Source of the DNA: an uncultured Gammaproteobacteria bacterium
GTDB taxonomy: Bacteria; Pseudomonadota; Gammaproteobacteria; Pseudomonadales; Azotimanducaceae
Direction of reading: 5' to 3'
DNA: 42,034 bases
Assembly (NCBI GenBank): GCA_913045175.1
Contig: CAJWQG010000029.1
Coordinates: forward strand, 1-42,034
Positions 33,871-42,034 of the stretch are shown here, one piece after another. The notes beneath the pieces are model-generated. The model did no database searches and was not told the origin of the DNA. It was given only the letters and a program-made list of their open reading frames with translations. Every line of letters begins with the position of its first letter. The first letter of the stretch is position 1. Made by a program: the position numbers and the translations under genes.

Positions 33871-35706
33871 ATGGTGTTTAAGTTTTTGGCGAGAACCTGG
33901 CTAGCGTTGTTCGTGTTGGCACCGGTATTTGTCAGCGCCGATAGCATTCTCGATGGGGTCGAGCTGAAAGACGGCATCGCATTTTTCCATGAGCTTAAGT
34001 ATCCACCAGACTTTCCTCATTTCGACTACGTGAATCCAGATGCCCCCAAGGGGGGCAAGCTGGTCCTGGCTACCCAATCAAACTTCAACACTCTGGCGCC
34101 TCTCCAGGAGGGTGGCACGTTTCCGCCATCAGTTTATGGAACGCTCGGCGATACCCTGTTGGTTCGCGCAGGCGATGAGGTCAGTGCTTTTTACGGGCGG
34201 CTCGCAGATAGGATAGGCGTTACCGACGACCAGATGGCCCTGGTGTTTCGTATCCATGAAGATGCCAGGTGGAACGACGGCGTACCGATCACATCGCAGG
34301 ACGTGTTTTATACCTTCGATGTGCGCAAGGAACTGGTTCAGGCCAGTTTGTATTACGCCTTTATTGCGTCGATTGAAATCCTTGACGATCGTCACGTGGT
34401 ATTTCATCTCAGCTCTCCGCTGTCGATTTTCAACATCATACTGATCCAGTTCACGCCAATTATGCCAGCCCACTATTGGCGCGAGCATGATCCTATGGTC
34501 AGTACGATGGAAATACCCGTAACCAGTGGTCCCTACCGGTTCAAAGACATCAAAGTTGGACGCTACGTGGAGTACGAAAGGGATCCCGACTACTGGGGCC
34601 GAGACATTCCGGCGAATCGGGGGCGCTACAACTTCGAGACCATACGCTTTGAGGTGTATCGCGACGCTACAGTAACTCGTGAGGCTTTTCGCAAGGGTCT
34701 TATCGACATCTGGACCGAACAGGATGTGCGCTACTGGGATAGCGCTTATGACACTCCGGCATTTAGAAAAGGCTGGATTAAAAAAATTCGACGCCAGTAT
34801 GGTATTGAGATTGGCGTTCGTCGTGGCATTGCTCTCAACAACCGCCTGGAAAAGTTCTCTGACAGGCGGGTAAGACAGGCGTTGACGCTGGCGATGGATT
34901 TTGAATGGCAGAACAGAACGCTACATCACGGTCACCACAAACGGGCGCACAGCTTATGGCCAGACACGCCCCTATCGGCGACCGGATTGCCCAGCGAAGA
35001 TGAGCTTGGTTTGCTTGAACCCTTCAGGGATCAGTTGCCCGCTGAACTCTTTGAGCGTCCGTTTCGTTTTTCGGAACTGGCAACCGAGGAGGAACTACGG
35101 GACAGCATGGTGTCAGCGAGACTGTTGCTGGAGCAGGCAGGCTGGAAAATTGTTGGCAGCAAGCTCACCAATGCCAGGGGGGAGATTTTTGAGATGAGAT
35201 TCCTCACCGACAATGCTGCGGACTCGCGTATTCTGTTGCCTTATTTTAAGCAATTGGAACAGTTGGGCATCAACAGCAGTCTCCGACTCGCGGAGAGCAG
35301 TCAATATATTAATCGGCTACGCAACTTCGATTATGATGCTGTGATGCGTAATCAGGATATTCTGATGCCGCCAATTCACGAACTAAAGACAACGTACCAC
35401 TCTGAAGCAGCGCTGGAACCATTGACGCGAAACGTTGCAGGTGTCAGTCATCCAGTCGTGGATCATCTTGTAACAAAGGCCGGTCTTGTGACAACAATGG
35501 AGGAGATAATCGCCACTTGTAGAGCACTCGACCGGGTATTGTTGTGGCAGTATTATCTGATTCCGTTGTATGCGGTCGATTTGCGACGAACGGTACATTG
35601 GGATAAATTTGGCGTTCCGGATTTCGAGCCAGCGTATTGGCCCGCTTTTCCGGATGGGTGGTGGTATGATGCGGGAAAAGCATCGAGCATCGTCATTAAT
35701 GATTGA
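33871..35706 (+). CDS. yejA: Oligopeptide ABC transporter, periplasmic binding protein (YejA type)
   Basis: A 611-residue SBP family 5 protein. The ATG at 33871 opens a signal peptide (VFKFLARTWLALFVLAPVFVSA, split here only for length) and the mature part starts near DSILDG. Family motifs include HELKYPPDFPHFDYVNPDAPKGG and the peptide-binding core YYLIPLYAVDLRR near the C-terminus. YejA-type proteins bind short peptides in the periplasm; in enterobacteria the yej system imports microcin C and similar peptides. A GTG four codons earlier is an alternative start. It is the first of four transporter genes, followed by a dipeptidase. Confidence 0.93.
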   Translation: MVFKFLARTWLALFVLAPVFVSADSILDGVELKDGIAFFHELKYPPDFPHFDYVNPDAPKGGKLVLATQSNFNTLAPLQEGGTFPPSVYGTLGDTLLVRAGDEVSAFYGRLADRIGVTDDQMALVFRIHEDARWNDGVPITSQDVFYTFDVRKELVQASLYYAFIASIEILDDRHVVFHLSSPLSIFNIILIQFTPIMPAHYWREHDPMVSTMEIPVTSGPYRFKDIKVGRYVEYERDPDYWGRDIPANRGRYNFETIRFEVYRDATVTREAFRKGLIDIWTEQDVRYWDSAYDTPAFRKGWIKKIRRQYGIEIGVRRGIALNNRLEKFSDRRVRQALTLAMDFEWQNRTLHHGHHKRAHSLWPDTPLSATGLPSEDELGLLEPFRDQLPAELFERPFRFSELATEEELRDSMVSARLLLEQAGWKIVGSKLTNARGEIFEMRFLTDNAADSRILLPYFKQLEQLGINSSLRLAESSQYINRLRNFDYDAVMRNQDILMPPIHELKTTYHSEAALEPLTRNVAGVSHPVVDHLVTKAGLVTTMEEIIATCRALDRVLLWQYYLIPLYAVDLRRTVHWDKFGVPDFEPAYWPAFPDGWWYDAGKASSIVIND

Positions 35707-35737
35707 CGTAAGTGTTTAGGGGTTAGGGGAGTCATCC

Positions 35738-36835
35738 TTGGGTAGATATATTACACGTCGGCTATTGCTGTTGTTTCCTACGTTAATTGGCATCATCACT
35801 TTAAATTTCTTTATCGTCCAACTGGCACCAGGTGGTCCGGTTGACCAGATGATTGCAACCCTGACGGGTCAGGATCAGGGTGGTGCGACCAGCCGTGTTG
35901 CAGGTGCCCAGAGTGGTCCCCAGGCGATGGAGATGACCGATTCTGTGCAGACTCAGTACGCCGGCGCACAGGGCCTCGATCCTGAGTTGATTAAGGCCAT
36001 TGAAAAGCAGTTTGGTTTTGATAAGCCTCTCCACGAGCGTTACTTCAAGATGCTTAAGGATTATCTGCTTCTCGACCTGGGGGAAAGTTATTATCAAAAC
36101 CGGCCAGTGCTCGAATTAATCAAAGAGCGATTACCGGTTTCGATATCGTTAGGGCTTTGGTCGTTGCTATTGGTGTATACCATCTCGATACCGATGGGTA
36201 TTGCCAAGGCCGTGCGGGACGGCTCCCGGTTTGATGCCTGGACCAGTGGCTTTATATTCGTTGGCTACGCTGTTCCCAGTTTCCTGTTCGCTGTATTCCT
36301 TATTGTTCTTTTTGCTGGTGGATCCTATTTGGATTTATTTCCATTGAAGGGTCTGACTTCAAATAATTTCGAAGACCTGTCGCCTTTTGAGAAGGTCATT
36401 GACTATTTCTGGCACCTCGCACTTCCGGTCACTGCGTTGACGATTGGTGGGTTCGCGACACTAACCATGCTGACCAAAAACTCGTTCCTGGATGAGATAT
36501 CCAAACAGTATGTGCTCACTGCTCGCGCGAAAGGTATCAATCAGAAGCGCGTACTTTACGGTCACGTTTTTCGTAACGCGATGCTGATCGTAATTGCCGG
36601 CTTCCCTGCAGCGCTGGTTGGCGTACTGTTTACAGGGGTTCTTTTGATCGAGGTGATCTTTTCATTGGATGGTTTAGGGCTCTTGGGATTTGAGGCGGTA
36701 TTGCGACGCGATTACCCGATCATGTTTGGAACGCTGTTCATCTTTACCTTTATTGGCCTCATCATGACACTGGTGGGGGACATCACCTATACCCTGGTTG
36801 ATCCACGAATTGACTTCGAGACGAGAGAAACTTAA
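35738..36835 (+). CDS. yejB: Oligopeptide ABC transporter permease YejB
   Basis: A 365-residue inner-membrane permease with the N-terminal signature of Yej[21 protein letters not shown] followed by [14 protein letters not shown]. Later helices carry the binding-protein-dependent transport motif with [21 protein letters not shown], which contacts the ATPase. It starts with TTG, with AGGGGAG eight bases upstream. Its stop shares a base with the start of yejE (TAATG), so the genes are coupled. Confidence 0.94.
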   Translation: MGRYITRRLLLLFPTLIGIITLNFFIVQLAPGGPVDQMIATLTGQDQGGATSRVAGAQSGPQAMEMTDSVQTQYAGAQGLDPELIKAIEKQFGFDKPLHERYFKMLKDYLLLDLGESYYQNRPVLELIKERLPVSISLGLWSLLLVYTISIPMGIAKAVRDGSRFDAWTSGFIFVGYAVPSFLFAVFLIVLFAGGSYLDLFPLKGLTSNNFEDLSPFEKVIDYFWHLALPVTALTIGGFATLTMLTKNSFLDEISKQYVLTARAKGINQKRVLYGHVFRNAMLIVIAGFPAALVGVLFTGVLLIEVIFSLDGLGLLGFEAVLRRDYPIMFGTLFIFTFIGLIMTLVGDITYTLVDPRIDFETRET

Positions 36836-37926
36836 TGGCGAGCACCCCTGCACAAGCCACAGATGGCTATGTCGTCGACACTATGGAAATGCCCAAGTGG
36901 GAGATTTCGCCGTTAACTAAAAGGCGCTGGGCGAACTTCAAGGCTAAGAAGAGGGGCTACTACAGTCTCTGGGCCATCAGTATCATGATGGTGCTTAGTT
37001 TCTTTGCTGAATTTATCGCTAACGATAAGCCGCTGGTGCTGAAATATGAAGGAGAAATGTATTTTCCTGTTCTGTTCAGCTACCCGGAAACTGAATTCGG
37101 CGGCGTGTTTGAGACCGAAGCAGTCTATAGATCGGAAGCGGTACAACAATTTATTGAAGATGGCGATGGCTGGATGGTATGGCCGCTGATTCCCTTCAGT
37201 TTCGACACCATAGATTTGAACACAGCGGGAGCGGTGCCGGAGGCGCCGAGTGCCCGTCACTGGTTAGGGACCGATGATGTTGCGAGAGACGTCACCGCTA
37301 GAATTATCTACGGGTTTAGGCTATCGGTGTTGTTCGGTTTGGCACTGACGTTTTTCAGCGCCATCATTGGCATAACCGTGGGGGCGACCCAGGGGTACTT
37401 TGGTGGCCTGGTGGATCTTATCGGCCAGCGAGTGGTGGAAATATGGGCGGGACTGCCCATGTTGTTTCTCATCATTATTCTGACTAGTTTGTTCGAGCCA
37501 AACCCCATTGCATTATTGTTAGTGCTCCTGCTGTTCAACTGGATGGCGCTGGTAGCTGTGGTGCGCGCAGAGTTTCTGCGGACACGAAACTTCGATTATG
37601 TGAATGCTGCAAAGGCCCTGGGCGAAAAAGATTTCACCATTATGATGAAGTACATTTTGCCTAATGCGATGGTGGCGACGTTAACGTTCCTACCTTTTTT
37701 GGTTAATGGTTCGATTACCACGCTTACCTCGCTTGATTTCCTCGGTTTCGGATTGCCTGCGGGCTATCCGTCTTTGGGTGAACTGCTGGCACAGGGCAAG
37801 GCTAATATTCAGGCCCCCTGGCTTGGACTGGCGGGTTTCTTCACCTTGGCGATCATGCTGACGTTATTGGTCTTTGTTGGAGAGGGTGTGAGAGATGCGT
37901 TCGATCCGCGGAGGTCCGCAACGTGA
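36835..37926 (+). CDS. yejE: Oligopeptide ABC transporter permease YejE
   Basis: A 363-residue permease. It has the YejE N-terminal helix after a cytoplasmic stretch (SPLTKRRWANFKAKKRGYYSLW), a periplasmic loop, HWLGTDDVARDVTARIIYGFRLS, and the coupling motif NFDYVNAAKALGEKDFTIMMKYILPNA. With YejB it forms the membrane channel. The ATG overlaps the yejB stop, and its end overlaps the ATPase gene start by four bases (GTGA). Confidence 0.94.
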   Translation: MASTPAQATDGYVVDTMEMPKWEISPLTKRRWANFKAKKRGYYSLWAISIMMVLSFFAEFIANDKPLVLKYEGEMYFPVLFSYPETEFGGVFETEAVYRSEAVQQFIEDGDGWMVWPLIPFSFDTIDLNTAGAVPEAPSARHWLGTDDVARDVTARIIYGFRLSVLFGLALTFFSAIIGITVGATQGYFGGLVDLIGQRVVEIWAGLPMLFLIIILTSLFEPNPIALLLVLLLFNWMALVAVVRAEFLRTRNFDYVNAAKALGEKDFTIMMKYILPNAMVATLTFLPFLVNGSITTLTSLDFLGFGLPAGYPSLGELLAQGKANIQAPWLGLAGFFTLAIMLTLLVFVGEGVRDAFDPRRSAT

Positions 37927-39530
37927 GCGATCGAATACTTGAAATTAATGATCTTTCGATAGAGTTCCGAGGCAACGAGGTCGTCCGCGACGTTTCCTTT
38001 CATATTGATCGTGGTGAAACCGTAGGACTGGTTGGCGAATCCGGTTCCGGAAAGTCTGTAACCGCGCTTTCGGTTATGCAGCTTCTGCCCTATCAATACA
38101 CAAGACATCCTACGGGGTCGATCCTGGTGGATGGCCAAGAAGTCGTGGGGCTTGATGAAGAAGGCTTGATGAATATTCGCGGTAACCAGGTAGGCATGGT
38201 GTTTCAAGAGCCTATGACTTCCCTGAACCCACTACATCATATTGAGAAGCAGATTGGCGAAGTGCTTTATGTGCATCGCGGTATGGGGGTGGTCGAGGCG
38301 CGTGAACGTTCTCTGGAACTGCTTAATCTCGTTGGCCTGCAGAACGCCGAGGGACGGCTTCGCTCGTATCCACATGAACTGTCTGGAGGGCAGCGTCAGC
38401 GAGTGATGATTGCCATGGCGCTCGCTAATGAGCCGGATCTGTTAATTGCCGATGAGCCGACCACAGCTTTGGATGTGACCATTCAAGCGCAAATTCTAAA
38501 CCTGTTGGACGATCTGAAAGAAAGATTGAATATGGCGCTGTTGCTTATCACTCACGATTTGGGTGTGGTGCGTAAGATGGCAGACCGGGTTTGCGTGATG
38601 ACCGATGGAAACCTCGTAGAACAAGGACCATCTGAACAGATATTCACCAGCCCGCAACACGAGTATACAAAACACCTGCTTGCGGCTGAGCCCAGTGGCG
38701 ATCCTATTGCTGCCGACACAGAAGCGCCGGTGGTGATGCATGCAGATGAGGTTTCGGTAACCTTCAATCTTGCCAAGGGCATGTTCGCGAAGAAGCGGGT
38801 ATTGAAAGCCGTTGATCAGGTATCGGTTGTTATTCGTCAGGGACAGACATTGGGAATCGTGGGTGAATCAGGCTCTGGAAAAACCACGCTGGCTATGGCG
38901 TTGATGCGTCTTACCGGTAGTGAAGGTGGCATCTATCTGGAAGATACTCCGATTCAGGGGCTTAAGGCGAAGGAGCTAAGACCACTTCGTAACCAGGTTC
39001 AGATCGTGTTCCAGGACCCCTACGGCAGCCTGCCCCCTAGATTGTCTGCTAACGAGATTATAGAAGCAGGACTGAAGATCCATCAGCCAGAGCTGTCTGC
39101 GCTGGATCGGCGCAAGATGGTTGCGAGTGTGCTGCAGGAAGTTGGCCTGGACCCGGCAATGCAGGATCGTTACCCCCATGAGTTTTCCGGTGGTCAGAGG
39201 CAGCGCATCGCCATTGCCCGTGCGATTATTCTGCAACCAAAAATCATCGTTCTGGATGAACCAACCTCTGCGCTGGATATCTCGGTGCAGGCACAGATTG
39301 TTGACTTGTTGCGAGACCTACAGCGCAAACATAATCTGGCGTATCTCTTTATTAGTCACGACTTGAAGGTGGTTCGAGCGCTGGCCCATGAGCTGGTGGT
39401 AATGAAGGATGGCGTAATCGTTGAGCAGGGCCCTTCTGAGCAGATTTTCACTGAGCCCGAGACCCAGTATACAAAGGCGTTAATGGCGGCGGCCTTTGAC
39501 CTGGAAGCAGTAGAGCACGCGTCCCAGTAG
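37923..39530 (+). CDS. yejF: Oligopeptide ABC transporter, dual ATPase YejF
   Basis: A 535-residue protein with two complete ABC ATPase domains. The first has Walker A GESGSGKS (residues 38-45), signature LSGGQRQRVMIA and Walker B LLIADEPTT. The second has GESGSGKT, FSGGQRQRIAIA and IIVLDEPTS. This fused arrangement is the YejF/DppD-F form that powers peptide uptake. It starts with a GTG that overlaps the yejE stop. The M19 dipeptidase gene follows after four bases. Confidence 0.96.
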   Translation: MSDRILEINDLSIEFRGNEVVRDVSFHIDRGETVGLVGESGSGKSVTALSVMQLLPYQYTRHPTGSILVDGQEVVGLDEEGLMNIRGNQVGMVFQEPMTSLNPLHHIEKQIGEVLYVHRGMGVVEARERSLELLNLVGLQNAEGRLRSYPHELSGGQRQRVMIAMALANEPDLLIADEPTTALDVTIQAQILNLLDDLKERLNMALLLITHDLGVVRKMADRVCVMTDGNLVEQGPSEQIFTSPQHEYTKHLLAAEPSGDPIAADTEAPVVMHADEVSVTFNLAKGMFAKKRVLKAVDQVSVVIRQGQTLGIVGESGSGKTTLAMALMRLTGSEGGIYLEDTPIQGLKAKELRPLRNQVQIVFQDPYGSLPPRLSANEIIEAGLKIHQPELSALDRRKMVASVLQEVGLDPAMQDRYPHEFSGGQRQRIAIARAIILQPKIIVLDEPTSALDISVQAQIVDLLRDLQRKHNLAYLFISHDLKVVRALAHELVVMKDGVIVEQGPSEQIFTEPETQYTKALMAAAFDLEAVEHASQ

Positions 39531-39534
39531 TGCA

Positions 39535-40734
39535 TTGAAAAATTTACTGCCGATTCTTTTCATTCTCATCTGTAGTGATGTTTTCGCTGATGAATTAGCG
39601 CAACGGGTTGCGCAGGTCTTACGCGAAACACCGCTGATCGATGGTCACAACGATATTCCCTGGCAGATTCGCAGGCGGGTAGACAACGACCTTAGTCAGC
39701 TTGATCTGAAAGCCGACCTGACGTTAATTGATAATCCTACCCATACGGATATTCCTAGACTCCGTCGTGGCATGCTCGGCGGGCAATTCTGGTCAGTCTA
39801 TGTGCCGATTCGCGAGTACGGTGGTACTTCTGAGCACGTCCAACAGGTTATCGAACAGATCGACGTTGTTCATCAGATGGCTGATCGATATTCAGATACC
39901 TTTGAGATGGCGTATACCGCCTCAGATATAGAACGTATTCATCGTACTGGAAAAATTGCCTCGCTCATTGGTATCGAAGGCGGGCATGCGATTAATGATT
40001 CTCTGGCAGTGCTGAGGCAGATGTATGAGCTAGGTGCGCGTTACATGACGTTGACGCATTCCAAAAGTGTACGCTGGGCAGATTCTGCGACTGACGAGCC
40101 CCGGCATGGCGGGCTTACCATGTTTGGCGAAGCAGTGATTCGTGAGATGAATCGACTGGGAATGCTTGTCGATATTTCCCATGTTTCTCCTGAGGCTATG
40201 CAGGACGCCATGACAATATCCAAAGCGCCGGTAATTTTTTCGCATTCATCGGCGTATGCGGTGGTACCACATGTTCGCAATGTGCCGGATGACATGCTCG
40301 AGCTGGTCGACGAAAACAACGGTGTGGTAATGGTGACCTTTTTCCCATCCTATGTGTCTGAAACTACGCGTCTCCATGGTGAGAAGGTTGCTGCAAAGCT
40401 TGAGCAATTGAGCACTAAGTTGTCAGAGGAAGAGGTAGAAGGGAAACTTGAGACCTGGCGCGAGATGAATCCTTCGCCAAGGCCGACTCTGGAACAGGTG
40501 GCCGATCACATCGACCATATTCGTGACATCGCTGGAATAGATCATATTGGTATCGGTGGCGATTATGATGGCATGCCACCGGGCCCCGTCGGTTTGGAAG
40601 ACGTGTCGACCTACCCGGCACTGTTTGTGGAACTACTGCGGCGTGGGTATAGCGACGACGATATCGCCAAGATTGCTGGCCGAAACATACTTAGGGTGAT
40701 GCGAGACGGTGAGGAGATTGCGGGCACCCTTTAA
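39535..40734 (+). CDS. Membrane/renal dipeptidase (peptidase M19), secreted
   Basis: A 399-residue zinc dipeptidase with a signal peptide (KNLLPILFILICSDVFA). The zinc-binding HxD is H38/D40 in DGHNDIPW; further motifs are GIEGGHAIND, LTHSKSVRWADS, DISHVSPEAM and HIGIGGDYDGMP. M19 enzymes cleave dipeptides, including some with D-residues, and sometimes beta-lactams. Its position four bases after yejF suggests that it trims peptides in the periplasm that the transporter handles. The start is a TTG directly after the yejF stop region. Confidence 0.94.
   Translation: MKNLLPILFILICSDVFADELAQRVAQVLRETPLIDGHNDIPWQIRRRVDNDLSQLDLKADLTLIDNPTHTDIPRLRRGMLGGQFWSVYVPIREYGGTSEHVQQVIEQIDVVHQMADRYSDTFEMAYTASDIERIHRTGKIASLIGIEGGHAINDSLAVLRQMYELGARYMTLTHSKSVRWADSATDEPRHGGLTMFGEAVIREMNRLGMLVDISHVSPEAMQDAMTISKAPVIFSHSSAYAVVPHVRNVPDDMLELVDENNGVVMVTFFPSYVSETTRLHGEKVAAKLEQLSTKLSEEEVEGKLETWREMNPSPRPTLEQVADHIDHIRDIAGIDHIGIGGDYDGMPPGPVGLEDVSTYPALFVELLRRGYSDDDIAKIAGRNILRVMRDGEEIAGTL

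Positions 40735-42034
<1,300 letters not shown>

Overview
The window looks like a chromosomal stretch of a marine or host-associated gammaproteobacterium. The evidence is a complete yejABEF-type oligopeptide transporter, a DUF4404 protein, a CPXCG cysteine-rich protein, a DUF21/CBS protein and an NADP-type glutamate dehydrogenase, combined with a catabolic accessory set (three acyl-CoA dehydrogenases, a phytanoyl-CoA dioxygenase-like gene, ThuA, cupin, amidohydrolase, an enolase-superfamily dehydratase and beta-propeller glycoside hydrolases). This mix is typical of marine heterotrophs and sponge-associated lineages, but no rRNA or other taxonomic marker is present, so the placement is an inference. 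GC is moderate, near half by eye. No insertion sequence, CRISPR, tRNA or rRNA was seen.

Bases 1-8200 hold short, mixed-strand units: an edge-truncated unknown gene; an acid-sugar dehydratase and an HpcH/HpaI aldolase that could act in sequence; msrB; a TTC38-like TPR protein; a PHP phosphatase; DUF4404; an apiosidase-like glycosidase gene with four in-frame stops; a phytanoyl-CoA dioxygenase-like gene with no usable start codon at its expected N-terminus; and a CPXCG protein. Bases 8200-14240 are mostly fatty or hydroxy acid catabolism: an acyl-CoA dehydrogenase, a PQQ-type sugar dehydrogenase, ThuA, a cupin, and an acyl-CoA dehydrogenase/APH-kinase pair that resembles ACAD10/11 split into two genes.

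Bases 14300-24350 contain several broken genes: a DUF21/CBS protein with one internal TGA, a glycosidase with two frameshifts facing an intact divergent paralogue, a PIN-domain stub, and a phospholipase D-like gene with a frameshift at an eight-base homopolymer plus one stop. Intact genes among them encode a small XRE regulator with a membrane partner, an amidohydrolase, an alpha/beta hydrolase, an iron-sulfur aldo-keto reductase and a dual-specificity-type phosphatase. Most of the nonsense changes fit single C:G to T:A transitions. I read this as recent gene erosion, although assembly error or recoding has to be excluded.

Bases 24375-42034 are orderly. They comprise an acyl-CoA dehydrogenase, a ten-gene Mrp-type cation/proton antiporter operon of the split, MBH-like kind with three NuoL/M/N-type subunits, an enoyl-CoA hydratase homologue, the yejABEF transporter coupled to a secreted M19 dipeptidase, and the 5' part of gdhA. 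The gene-free region before gdhA contains six TTGTAA/TTACAA motifs. I did not find a clearly new multi-gene defence or biosynthetic system. The most unusual signals are the stop-riddled but frame-perfect glycosidase, the cluster of lesions around it, and the phased motif array upstream of gdhA.
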